Below, piece after piece: positions 50,484 to 61,127 of a stretch of DNA of 64,000 nucleotides (position 1 is its first letter; every line of letters begins with the position of its first letter). A program made the translations under genes and the position numbers. The stretch comes from Immersiella caudata (lineage: Eukaryota > Ascomycota > Sordariomycetes > Sordariales > Lasiosphaeriaceae), in the NCBI GenBank assembly GCA_030512335.1, contig JAULSU010000002.1:3844001-3908000 (forward strand), in the 5' to 3' direction. The notes beneath the pieces were generated by a model. It was not told where the DNA came from. It saw only the letters and a list, made by a program, of their open reading frames with translations, and searched no databases.

Positions 50484-52753
50484 TTTTGGCGACCCGGGTC
50501 GAGCTTATATGAACGCTGGAGAACGGGGTAGCGGACAAATCATCCCTGGCCGAGAGGCGTCGTTCGAGCGTGGACCCGGGAACTTTGAGTGCGTCACTCG
50601 CAACGGGAGAGGAAGGGTTGCGAGCAGATGCCAAGCTGAGGAACCGGATTGCGGATCCTAATGGCAATGCTAATGTGGGAAGGGGGGGTTCATGGAGAGC
50701 GGACACGGAGGAAAAGAAAAAGCTCCAGACCTCTGCTCACTGCCCCACCTAAGTAACGGGACAGATCCTGTTCGTCAACACCCCACGGGGGAAAAGAAAC
50801 GAACAGAATAAAGCCAAATAGCGCCCCCGTTCTTCGATCCGTCCAGCTGTGCGGGTGACCGGGTCGCGGGGACAACACCCCGGCTCGGCAGGGTGGAGGA
50901 TGGACAACACGGGACCAGCTAAAAGAGGGTAAAAAGGCCGGGAGTACTTCGCGGCGGGTGTGTCATGAATAAGATACCCGGAAGGAGGCGTGGTGTGTGC
51001 TTAGGGGCGTTGGTGTGGGTGTCGATGGCCAGTGCAAGACACAAAGGGGTTGGCGTCGCGGGCACCTTACCTCTCGGATCGGGTATCACCCAATCCCCCA
51101 GTCCTTCATCGGCTCGGTAGTAGGGACAAGGGATATAGGACCGGACGTGTATTGTGTGGGCGCATTCTGGACGATAGTGGTGTGGTAAGGTGTGATGAGG
51201 ACATACCGCGGGCGAGAGAGGGAAGGATGTGGGAGTGTGAGTGGAGAGGTAAGGATGAACCTCCCGTGAAACGGGATGAATGCGAGCCGGCTGCTGGGCG
51301 AGCATGAAAGGCATGGTACCATGGGAGTTCCCCGTCTGCCGACTGTGTGGTCCGCAGGGGTAGCTCCTCGGCAGCGAGGCCGGAGATGAGAAGACCAGCC
51401 CGAATAAGTCAAAATGCCGGAACAAATCCCGATCAATGGTGTGGTGACAGGCGTCCAGAAGCACAGCAGACCTGTGGCGGGTGGCAACACATCGACAAAG
51501 ACAGACAGGCATTGGAAGACTTGGTGGAGGAATTGAGAAGACGGAAGCATGTAGACGTCATTAGCATGGTTTCAACGATAGAACCAAGCCGTAAGCTGTA
51601 TATCTCACCTTTTTTTGGTCGTGCGATTGGGCATTTTGTCAGAAACCAAGTCACCCTCGGAGTCGGGACGCCCTTTACTCGGGGCGGCGGGCACATTCCT
51701 GCGAAAGAGGCGAGAAGGATAAGTGGTGCTGATTGTGAGGGTGAAGACTGAGGCCGGGTGCGGCTGGAAGGCTATAAATCTCTAACACAACCAGGCAAGC
51801 TGGCACGGCCGCGCACCAAATCCCCGGCATGCACGCCTCGGTCAAGCCGTGACACGTCACGGCAGATGCAGGCCAGCTGTTACGCATGTCCCTGGTTCAA
51901 GCGGCTTAGGCGAGAACAGCGGCTGACCCTCACGACCCAGCTCCCCACTGGAAAGAGTGGAAGATGCCAGCCGGCCTTGAGTGGCCAGACGATTTTATTG
52001 ACTCTCCTCAGGACAGCAGTCGCACTCGTACTCGTCGGCACAGTTGCCCCCATAGAAATGGAAAGTGATCCAAGCTCGTGACGCAACTCACGCATGAATG
52101 TGAGTAAGTCGTTGAAGTATCCCGAAACATATTGAAGATAGCCCATGGTGTTGTTCTCCAGCGCTTCCAGACTGGTTCAGGACGAGAGGCAGAGCTCTTC
52201 CTTTTGTCATCCAAGCAGTCGATCAACCGTGACGTGTCAACCCGCAGCTAGGACGAATCCTGGCCAAGGCCGTACGGAATGGGCGCGAGGGGAGATGAGG
52301 TGTTGGGCAGAGGAAAGGAATCAGGCACAGGCGTTCCGACACGGAAAGCAAAACAAGGCAGCCGTCGGTAATGTAAGGCAAAGAGATGCAGCTGAAGCTG
52401 CGACCAAGGACTCCGGGCAAACAAACCTCTGGGGGTGCCGTGGGAGGATGGAAAGGGTGTGGGAGAATGTAGTGAAGAGACGTCTAAGGAGAGCGCCGGA
52501 ACATGTTGGGGAAAGTGCAACTCCTGCTCCTCAAGAGAGCGAAATCCGCCCACCAACACACAGCGGCTGGTCACCATATGCGGCAGGACTTTGTGGTCGT
52601 TGCCAATGATAGGGGTGGGCTTGGCCCCGGCTCGCCCGACAGGCCGCATGATGCAAGCCTCCATCTTGTTGGAACTAGCACCATCCAAACCCTGGAGTGC
52701 AGATCAGCCACTCGCGTCTTTAATCCCGGAAACGACTGATTGGCCATTTCCCC
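50484..52753. other. No supported gene (2.3 kb)
   Basis: Frames up to 197 codons on the minus strand (50919-51512) are Pro/His/Ser-rich and non-coding in character. One short minus-strand stretch (51990-52146) reads MGYLQYVSGYFNDLLTFMRE and LRHELGSLSISMGATVPTS and looks protein-like, but has no partners. The repeated word of the 39.9-kb region occurs at 51838. Confidence 0.5.
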
Positions 52754-52795
52754 TTTTGTGAAAACAGAGTGGTTAACCACTCTGTTTTTACAAAT
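52754..52795. repeat. 28-bp perfect palindrome with extended arms
   Basis: Centre at 52774/52775 (GGTT-AACC). AAAACAGAGTGGTT is followed directly by its exact complement (52761-52788), and most flanking bases continue the pairing. It lies 55 bp upstream of the start of the next gene. Confidence 0.95.
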
Positions 52796-52849
52796 GAGGG
52801 AAGCCACCTCGCGGCCGCTGTGTGCTGTCTCTTGATAACTTCAAAGAAA

Positions 52850-54421
52850 ATGGGGGCCACTGAGAGCAAAGAGCTCACCGACATATTATATGCGGCTGAC
52901 AGAGTCGGAAAACTAAGTGGTGTGTTACAGGACGAAAAAGTAAGCATCTCTCCAATCAATCCAAACGCCCACTCACAAAATCTAGTTTATTGAGACTTTG
53001 TCGAACCTTTGGGAGGCTCTACCGGACGATGATGTCAACCTCGTTCTGGGTAAACTTCGTCTCAGGAGGGCGCAAAACCGCCTGTTGAACAGCAAGATAC
53101 TATCCGAGAAGAAGATTGAGCTTTCCAAGGTCGTTGAAGCAGGTATACAGATATGGTCTAAGGACCCGGAGGCGTTTTTTTCGCGGCGAATCGTTCACTC
53201 CTGACTTCTCCGGTAACTTCCTGGGTTCTCTGCATCATTTTGGGAGCTACGTAGTCAGCCAGACTGCCTTGTGTAGGATTCGACATAAAGTGTTGCTTGT
53301 GGCGATTCATCGGCTAAAAGGCTCATTTTCTCAACGTAATCTAGACTGGAACTCCCTTCTTGGCGAGGTTCTGAGCTCTTTGGGCGAAGTCGAGGACGAA
53401 AAAAAGGTACGAAGCACCTGGTCAAAATGGGCAAAGCTAGGCAGCCGGTACGCAGAGGTCATGAAAGACATTGGAGATGGCGCGTTACTCGTTCTTCCCG
53501 ATGACATATCAGACACTGTGTAAGTGAAATCCCTCCTCTACTTTAGCTTACCAGTCTAACGACTTATTCAGATGGGCTCGCTTACCTGTCGAGGCCAACA
53601 ACCAAGATCGCGTGCAATTCATCGAGAATCTGAGGCGCCGGGGCATCGTCGAGCACGCGGAAGAGTGTTACCCGGCGGCGACACGGATCTTGGGATACAT
53701 CCACTCTATGCAGATGGTGTGGATGAACCGGCAAGGGTCTTCGACAAAGAGGGGCAGAGAGCCATGCAACCATGCCCCGACGAAGCGCCAGATGCTTCAA
53801 GAAGGCGGGGGGCCGGAGAAGGCGGAGACGTCACTAGTGCAACACAACTCGAGTGATGGTCTTACGGCTTACGGAATGGACGTCATCAATCTTTCGCACG
53901 AGGCGGGCCGACTCGTCCCATCGCCGACCTATACGGAAGTCAGAGGTGCGGTTATAAGCGAGGGCGACGTTGACAGGGCCGGTGAGCGAACGAGAACGAG
54001 AACCGAACGCGAAGATGCCACCGACGGCCACCAGTCACCGCCAACCGAGCCGATGGCTCTGGCTAGGCTGCTTTCGCCAACCGCGTCGCAGCTGCAGGAT
54101 CAATCACATTACGCAGGGCTGCGCAACGACAGCGACCCTCAGCTTCAGGGGCAGACAACTGTCAATCACTCGCAATTCAGACCGACGCACGACGTCTCTC
54201 ACCACAACGGGCCAAACTGGTGGCACCAATCTATGCCGACAGATCAGTTCAGAGACTTCGACGAGTCGGACCAGAGCGCGCGTTTGGGTGTCCTTCTGCG
54301 AGCAGCGGAGCACGTTGGTCCGACAGCGCTGCTGGGCAGTGAGACTGAGGGTACGAGTGACGACTTCGACCTTCCCTTCAACTGGTATTTTCCGAAGCAA
54401 GATATGGCAGGTATCTTGTAA
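52850..54421 (+). CDS. Uncharacterised 3-exon protein (about 487 aa) with a homopolymer frameshift
   Basis: Exons 52850-52939, 52995-53519, 53572-54421; introns of 55 and 52 nt. Exon 1 reads MGATESKELTDILYAADRVG. Within exon 2 the frame changes at a run of seven T (53173-53179): reading six T gives PEAFFRGESFTPDFSGNF and an unbroken protein, while seven T gives a stop at 53204. So either the sequence has one extra base or the allele is broken. Exon 2 continues NLDWNSLLGEVLSSLGEVED and ALLVLPDDISDT. Exon 3 has WARLPVEANNQDRVQFIENL, then a disordered Ser/Thr/Gln-rich tail ending LPFNWYFPKQDMAGIL. No known domain. Convergent with the 192-aa gene, 33 bp between stops. Confidence 0.7.
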
Positions 54422-54454
54422 CTATCCAGGCACAGTTTGTTCCCAATGCACAGG

Positions 54455-55087
54455 TTATTTCTCCCGTCCAACCCCGTCGGAATCCCCTCGCCATTGAATG
54501 AGAATCACTGAGATCCCCTCGCCTGTAATCCCCATGGTGACACCACTTTCAAGCAAGTACCCTTCGCATTGGTCCGCGGAGAACGGCTTCCAGACCGTGC
54601 TGACTTTGCGGTTCTTGTCATCCCAGAAGGTGACCTGTGGCCTGGTCGCTGTGTCTGCCGGTAAAGGTTCCTGTGGCGCCGGAGATGCTGCACCCGCCGA
54701 CAGATTTCTTTTTCTTGGTAATGGTATAGCGAAGGCCCAAGAACTCGCCGTCAGCGCGCCCTTCTGGAAATCCAAGACACGGGGGATTGGCTCAACACTA
54801 GCGTTAAGGTCCCCATCCTGCCTTTGACGGATCAGGGGCTCCTGAGGAGTTTAAGTTATTTTCGGGGGTTCCCCGCAAATCGGGGGTTAACTTACTATCT
54901 CGCTGATGGCTTGCTGAAAGATGATATCAAACTGTCGCATGCCCTTTTTCAGGCGATGCAGCACCATCTCCTCGGGGAATCCGGGGACCTCTTCAAGGTC
55001 GTCATCGTTCAACTGCACCTTGGCGATGGCTTGAGCGATGCTCGGGGAGAGAGTGAGGGGCGTAACTACTGACGGAACTGGTGACAT
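54455..55087 (-). CDS. Uncharacterised 2-exon protein (192 aa)
   Basis: Exons 55087-54896 and 54841-54455; a 54-nt intron with a GTAAGT donor, phase 0. Exon 1 reads MSPVPSVVTPLTLSPSIAQA and VPGFPEEMVLHRLKKGMRQF. Exon 2 reads RKNLSAGAASPAPQEPL-like linker text followed by PQVTFWDDKNRKVSTVWKPF and GVTMGITGEGISVILIQW, suggesting a small beta-rich domain. No motif is recognised. It is convergent with the preceding gene. Splice quality and codon use support a real gene; function unknown. Confidence 0.65.
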
Positions 55088-55388
55088 GACGCTAGATGTA
55101 GTTTTTTAGAATAGGAAGAGACAGCCACGATTTATACTACAGCGGCTAACAGTGTTGAGGCTCTGTCCAAACAAGCGGCGCCTGATGGGTGCCTCACCAA
55201 ATGCCCCGCATTGAGCCCTGCTGCCACGAATCAGGTTAGCAGTTAGCGCTATGCGGAGATCCACACCAAAATGCTAACACCAAAATGGCTTCTCACTTAT
55301 GTGTCAAAAAATAAACGGAGAACATTTCAGCTACCATAGTATCGTAAATACATTTAAAGATTGGCAATAAACCCTCCGATTTGTTTAG
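55088..55388. other. No supported gene (0.3 kb)
   Basis: AT-richer intergenic DNA between two minus-strand genes. Confidence 0.4.
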
Positions 55389-55967
55389 TCAAACTAAGTG
55401 CTTCATGTCCGAAGTGGCTAGGAGATTTTGTTCCTCGCCTCCTTCGCCGTTCACTAGGTGGCCAGAACGGGTTGGAGTTGGAGGAGGGGCAGCCGGATGC
55501 TCCTCACAGGGATGCGGCGGTGAAGAAGTGGATGTCCTTTCGGCACCGCGTGCCGAGTCGCGGGGAGGGGCCGGTTGCTCCTCATCAGCGCCGCGTGCCG
55601 TGTCGTGGGGAGCGGCCGGTTGTTGCTCTCCACCGCGTGCCGAGTTGCGGGGAGTGGCCGGTTGCTCCTCTCCACCGCGTGCCTCGTGGGGAAGGGCGAC
55701 CGAATGCTCTTCACCAACGCCTAGGGGGGCATGTGGCAGTGAAGTGGATGGCCTTTCGGCACCGCATGCCGGGTTGCGAGGCCCGCCTGGTTGCTCCTCA
55801 TCAGCACCGCGTACTGAGTCGTGAGGAGAGACGGCCGAATCTTCGCCAACGCCTACGAGGGTACGCGATAATGGCGGCGCTGGAGGAGGAGGGTCTTGGC
55901 GAGGAGACTGATTCTCCTTGTCGCCATTATTGGAGCTGCTGATAAAAGGGGGAGGAGGAGGATACAT
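55389..55967 (-). CDS. Low-complexity Pro/Glu/Arg-rich repeat protein (192 aa)
   Basis: Single frame from ATG 55967 (MYPPPPPFISSSNNGDKENQ). Residues 45-165 consist of diverged copies of (A)RGA-DEEQP-xxPRDS units of 13-16 residues, mirrored by a 39-48-bp DNA repeat. The opposite strand is open as well, as is usual for such GC-rich repeats. There is no domain. It may be a disordered protein or merely a minisatellite; expression would decide. Confidence 0.35.
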   Translation of the reverse strand: MYPPPPPFISSSNNGDKENQSPRQDPPPPAPPLSRTLVGVGEDSAVSPHDSVRGADEEQPGGPRNPACGAERPSTSLPHAPLGVGEEHSVALPHEARGGEEQPATPRNSARGGEQQPAAPHDTARGADEEQPAPPRDSARGAERTSTSSPPHPCEEHPAAPPPTPTRSGHLVNGEGGEEQNLLATSDMKHLV

Positions 55968-56920
55968 GATGTAGGGCTGCTGAATCCTAGAACCGAGATA
56001 TACGAGGTGAGGGGCCGTGAGAACAAGTGCAAGGACCCAGTAGAAACTGTTAGAGAGGTAGTGGAACTATGGTCTATTTTATACCTATTATTTATGTCCT
56101 GGTCCACTGGTTCATCAACCATTCTTCAAGTCTTTCGATGAAACCACGTCCGCTCACTCGAGCAGCGGCTTCTATCAGAAGCTCAACCGCACAGCTTGGC
56201 CGTATAGGGAACCAAGACATGGACTGCCCGGGGCTGGGCTTCTCACAGCTGCAGAAGTGTGTGCCGAAAGCACAGGCAACCCCTCGGACATCGCCCTCAG
56301 CTTCCCCGAGCTACTTGCAGCGTCAGCTACAACCACGTTGCACCGGTAGATGTTATATGCTATGAAGCCGGACCAAAAGCAAGGCGGCGGATGCGATAGA
56401 TGTTAAGCCGAGCCAAACATCCAGTCTAGAGCCACCTTCGTGAGCCGACCTGCATGATTCAATGTGGCCGCATCGGTCGATGATTCCCTAACCCTCATCA
56501 GGGGCACCAAGTACCTTCACATATCTGGCCCACGGATCCACACCAACGCATGTTATCCCATGCATGAGCCACGTAGACGGGCGTGGGATGTGGGCACCCC
56601 TGCTGCTTGTACATGCAAGTGAGAGTCAAAATGCGGCTCTCAGCATGGCGGTCTCCTCAGCCTCGTTGCGGACATCAGACCTGTTGGGAATGCACTCCAG
56701 TTGACAAAAATGGCAAGCCTGAACCGGGATGATGGGGTCGCTGGAGCAGGGTGAAACGGGTTTAGGCTCAACCTGGTGCGCCTAGTCAGCAACCATGCAC
56801 AAGAATGTATATGTAGCAGATCCAGGCGAAGTTCTCTACAAAATGATATCAATTCGATATTTTCTGTGTCCGCAAAGGGCGCATGGAAGGAGAGACGAAC
56901 AGCCACGGAGCTTAATCATG
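55968..56920. other. No supported gene (1 kb)
   Basis: Only short random frames; nothing recognisable. Confidence 0.45.
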
Positions 56921-57217
56921 TCATAGAGGGGATCGCAAAGCGTGACCCCTGTCATGGAGGGGATCGCTGAGCGTGACCCCTGTCATGGAGGGGATCGCTG
57001 AGCGTGACCCCTGTCATGGAGGGGATCGCAGAGCGTGACCCCTGTCGTGGAGGGGATCGCAGAGCGTGACCCCTGTCGTGGAGGGGATCGCAGAGCGTGA
57101 CCCCTGTCGTGGAGGGGATCGCAGAGCGTGACCCCTGTCGTGGAGGGGATCGCAGAGCGTGACCCCTGTCGTGGAGGGGATCGGATCGCAGAGCGTGACC
57201 CCTTTCATGGTAAGTGA
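56921..57217. repeat. 31-bp minisatellite, about nine copies
   Basis: Unit GAGGGGATCGCAGAGCGTGA + CCCCTGTCGTG. The first copies carry CATG where later ones carry CGTG, so the array has grown from one side. The last copy has an 8-bp internal GATCGGATC duplication. It ends 110 bp before the next start codon. Confidence 0.95.
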
Positions 57218-57326
57218 GGGGGGCTGCAACCTCCGATAGCGGGATATTTCAAACCCCTCACAGAAATGACGCGACGGAGATCAGTCGCGTCAACATTGTG
57301 GAAGAATCCGACTTCAACAGAATCCA

Positions 57327-58071
57327 ATGGCGTCGACTACTTTCTCGTTAGAAGACGCAAGAAGGCGTCTTGATGAGGATGGCTTCGTGCATTTGGATGA
57401 CCCCTCGATTGGAGACCGTGTGTCGAATCTTGAACAAAAGGGCTTCCCCTTTATATCAAAAGATGGGCTGGAATTCTGCCGTCGAGTCCTTGACGATGAA
57501 GTGAGTGTTATTATAGCTTGGTATGTTGGCTCTGACTTTTTTCTAGCGTATTAGAGCCGTTGTCGAATCCATACTCGGAGAGTGCATGCTTTCACATTTG
57601 CTGAGATGGCAGGCACGCAATGACCGCATCGAATGCTTCTGGATCGGTGGCCCAGCAACTCCTCGGTGCGCTCTGCTGGTTCATCTGCATCCTAAAGAAG
57701 GGGAGGCTAGATACTACAAGGGCTCGCACCTTCACTCTCTGTCTATGATCGCGGGGACCCGCCTGTTGTGGGAAACTCAACCGTCGGCCCTTGCTGAAGC
57801 CGGCTGCGTCCCTCTCACGAAACCCTTCCCAAATGGTGGCATGTGAGTTATCGCATCAATACGCTAAGCTTGTCCTAACATACGCTCAAGAACCATCGTC
57901 GATGGTAGACTGCGCTTCACCATAGTGAACAAGTACACAATCACGCTTGAATTTGTGACTGGCGATTCTCTTCCCGAAACATGGCCACCGATGGAGGTCA
58001 CAGCAGAGCTCGAGCCACAGATTACAGGAATGCAAAGCGGTAAAATCAGGGTGAATTACAAGCTTATCTGA
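57327..58071 (+). CDS. Cupin/2OG-dioxygenase-like protein (216 aa, 3 exons)
   Basis: Exons 57327-57500, 57547-57842, 57891-58071; introns of 46 and 48 nt. The N-terminus reads SLEDARRRLDEDGFVHLDDP, like the opening of phytanoyl-CoA dioxygenase (PhyH) proteins. Exon 2 has CALLVHLHPKEGEARYYKGS-H followed by exon 3 ITIVDGRLRFTIVNKYTITL, a strand pattern like a double-stranded beta-helix. The canonical HxD...H iron ligands are not all identifiable (HLHPKEG may stand in for HxD), so an enzyme is not assured. The 31-bp minisatellite lies in its promoter. Convergent with the zinc-finger gene (14 bp between stops). Confidence 0.6.
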
Positions 58072-58084
58072 GAGCAAGGGATAG

Positions 58085-59014
58085 TCATTGAGTTTGTTCA
58101 TATGCTCCTGGCATCCATATTAAGTCAAGCTCCGCCTCTGTCGCCGTCCCAGTGCTCGCAAAGTTGATGGCGTTGTGAACGGAGGCACCAAGGTTCAAGT
58201 CGGAGCCCACGTCTTGCCCTGGCCCAAAGCTTGTAAAGTTGATGGTGCTGTGAATGGGAGCACCGAGCCTCGCTCCTGTTGTCGCCTGGACGGGCGTGAA
58301 GTTGATGGTGTCGTGAACCGGAGCACCGAGGGTCAGGTCAAGCTCCGCCTTCTCGAGAGCCACTTCTTATAGTCAGTTAAGCTAAAGCCTAGAGATCTCA
58401 TATCATTACCGGATGTGTCAGTCTTGATTCTCTTTCCCGTATCTTCGTCTTCATCTCCGTCTCTCTTTCTTTTCCCCTCCAGTGCCTCGAGCTGTTGGTC
58501 AACTGTCTCCACAACAATTTGGCGGCGCGAATGCATGAAGGTACACTGCATGCCGTCCATTTTATCGGCATTGGGGGCATGTCTTAAGAAGTCGCTTGCC
58601 CATCTGAATATTCCGGCGCAGCATAGACAGACCTCGTTGCATCCGACATCTGTGCGGGTTAGAGCCTGCGAAGGAGGAAGGAGAAGGAGGGCCTAACGTT
58701 TTCGGAAATGTGTTCGAAGTTCCTTGCGTTTGGTAAATGCCTCAGTTCGTTTACATCTATTGTAGGGGCAATGTCTCGGCGCCGTCGTCCTGTCCGCCGT
58801 CGTCCTGTCGCTTTGTTCATCTACCGCCGAATGGTCTTTGCATTTGTCGATGATACGTTTGAGGTTCTCCACATAAGACTATATAGCATTAGTTCCCATC
58901 AATTCTAAATTCGGACGACAGATGGCTAACTTGATATTCAGCGACGTGGCTTTTCAATGCATCGATTGTTGGAAAAAAAGCAGAGCAAGTGCACTCGTGC
59001 GGTGGTTCGGCCAT
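58085..59014 (-). CDS. Zinc-finger protein with three INF repeats (261 aa, 4 exons)
   Basis: Exons 59014-58931, 58878-58698, 58649-58410, 58365-58085; introns of 52, 48 and 44 nt with ACTAAT, CTCTAACC and ACTGAC branch-like motifs. The summed length gives 262 codons. Exon 1: PPHECTCSAFFPTIDALKSH. A C2H2 finger CPYNRCKRTEAFTKRKELRT-HFRKH is split by intron 2, which supplies the final His. Exon 3 adds GCNEVCLCCAGIFRW and a later Cys, a second possible zinc site, then a basic/acidic stretch KRKRDGDEDEDTGKR. Exon 4 carries three copies of LGA(P/S)(V/I)H(D/S/N)(T/A)INF. Likely nuclear DNA- or protein-binding. Function unknown. Confidence 0.7.
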
Positions 59015-59279
59015 GTTTAAAGTGCTGAGCACCTGAAATGTCCGGCGAGGGGTGGTGGGGTGGATATTGCGCGATACGCGCGATACGCACTAAAGTTGTT
59101 CCGGACGCAGCCAGTTGGGCCCGTTGAAGACGCAGGCAGGCCTTTGGGCATGGAATGGACAAAAATCTTGGGCGCTCCGGCATCCTTCTCCTGTTCCCTT
59201 GTAGCTACCTTCTCCTGCAAAAAAAGACCGATAGTTTTGACGCTCCTCATTGATAACTCGGGTTTTCTCGATACTAAAT

Positions 59280-59375
59280 ATGCCTGAACAACCTAAGCCG
59301 GAGTGCGAAACCTGCAAGGACCGGGGTCTTGTCAGGAGCGAATGCCCTACCTGTGGCAAGACAAGAGGTACTTGA
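59280..59375 (+). CDS. Very small CxxC-CxxC protein (31 aa)
   Basis: ATG at 59280; the peptide MPEQPKPECETCKDRGLV continues to ECPTCGKTRG. The spacing C-x2-C-x9-C-x2-C with glycines resembles half of a DnaJ-type zinc finger or a zinc ribbon. It may be the first exon of a longer gene: GTACTT or GTGAGT downstream could be donors. As a stand-alone gene it is doubtful. Confidence 0.3.
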   Translation: MPEQPKPECETCKDRGLVRSECPTCGKTRGT

Positions 59376-61127
59376 ACTGTGAGTATTCACGGACTCTCAT
59401 TACGGTGGTACAGGCCGTTTGTATTGACGCGTAGCAGAGCACAGAATGAGAGAGGAAGTTGAGAGGTTGGGAGTTGGGATGGTCGGGAGTTGGGATAGTT
59501 GGATTTTTTCAGGATTAGCATGGTTGGAGTTCTATTTTGTTTTTCTGAAGAGCTCTGCTTCTGATCGCTAAGGCCCGGCGTAGGACGGGTGGCACCAGTC
59601 ATCAATAAGATTCACAATCAACATATAATCGCCCGCTATATATCTGGACCGGTGAAAGTGCTACTGGTTGATGCGTAACTATTTGTACGATGCTGAAAGA
59701 CATCTCGTGATGTTTTGAACGTCCTGGGATCCGAGGGCGAGGCAAAGGTTCGCGTCGGGCGATGACGCGAAGCCCAACTGGTGGGGTATTTACCCCGTTA
59801 CGGCGGGGTTGATGCTGCCTCCACTTTTGCGAGAGCGGGGCGGCGCCGGGCCACAAGGTGCCCGCACGTGGCCGGGTGTCCGCACACCCTGCGAACGCCC
59901 AAGGGACGCAGTGACATCCGTCCTCCCTTTGCGCGCCGCCATCGTCTAGCTGGGTCCACTTAAGCTGCGCCCAGATTGGAATATCTTCTCTCACGCGCCT
60001 CCAACTCCCATCACCGCTCCGCGAGAGCATGGCCCCCCCAAACGCATAGTGGCCGCAGGAGGCCTGGGCTCATAAGCGATGGAACCTTTAGACGCAGACT
60101 GCGTGCCTGCGAGGCGCAAGAAAAGGAGACAAGCCCATGATTACGGGACAAACGAGGACATGGCAGACAAGGACAAGACAGACTAGACAACACAACGCCA
60201 AGTCGGGACCCTCCGATTGCCTGATGCCGTCCCGGACAAGCTCGCCAGCGAGTCAAGCTCCCTCCAGTTGGTAGCAGCTCACACGCCGTGTTTAGCCCTG
60301 TGTGTTTGCATGAGAAAGCCGAACGAATTCAGGGGCAAGTAAACATCAGAACTCCACAGGGATGTGCCACGCGCTCAGGCAACACCCCGCACCAAGTGAG
60401 GGCAGATCGCCCGTGGCAGGGCTCCAAAAATCGGCCACGACGTCACGCGCAGGAGAGCCGCATTCTCTCGGTCAGATTTTTACGGACGTGATAGTCTGTA
60501 AAGGAGAAGCTGAAAGCAGGCAATACCTTGGGGTGCATTGTGCGCTCACAGTAGTACCGTACTGTCAGTGCACTGTTCTCCATCAAAAGACGGCAGAACT
60601 GTAAAAGCGGTGTAAACTATTTAGGCCCTTGCCAGCGATCGCGTCACCAAGAGGTAGGCCGCCTCTCCCCTAACACCACCACCATCCCGTCGCCGTCCGG
60701 CGTGCGGCGTCGCGCGGGGCAGCAACACCCTCTTCCGCGCGCTACTGCGCCTCATCGTGCGCAGAACTTGGCCACTCCTCTCCGAGACCAACACGATCTG
60801 GCTCGGACGCACTCTAGTCGCAAGTGCCTCCAGGCTGTAGCCACCGAGCATGCTGTGACCCTCCGTTTGCGAACTCGGCGCACGCGACACTCCCCTCCTA
60901 CTTTGCACTCGTGTACCGACCCGAGCGTGCGCCCCGCCCGTCACTAACCCGCCGTCACTCGATTCACCCCCGGCTGATCGATTACAGCCCAATGCCGCGA
61001 ACAAGCGAAGAGCGTCTGTCGTGAGCGTTTTCGGCCCGACCAACGGAATCCCGACCGGTAACACTAAGGGGTTGTCGTTATCGGTGTTGCAAAGACGTAG
61101 CTCCAACACTAAGACGAGGCGTACTCG
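59376..61127. other. No supported gene (1.7 kb)
   Basis: Contains an ATTCAGGGGCAAGTAAACA word at 60328 that recurs inverted at 63420, and, from about 60.7 kb on, GC-rich plus-strand frames that may be decayed 5' sequence of the SNF2 pseudogene. Confidence 0.4.

Noticed and set aside
50919..51550. Minus-strand frames of 150-197 codons
   Set aside because: Pro/His/Ser/Cys-rich random-looking translation, mutually overlapping, no splice partners or domains.
55361..55942. 194-codon plus-strand frame opposite the Pro/Glu-rich ORF
   Set aside because: Reflects the repeat on the other strand; His/Arg/Trp-rich translation is less protein-like than the minus-strand reading.
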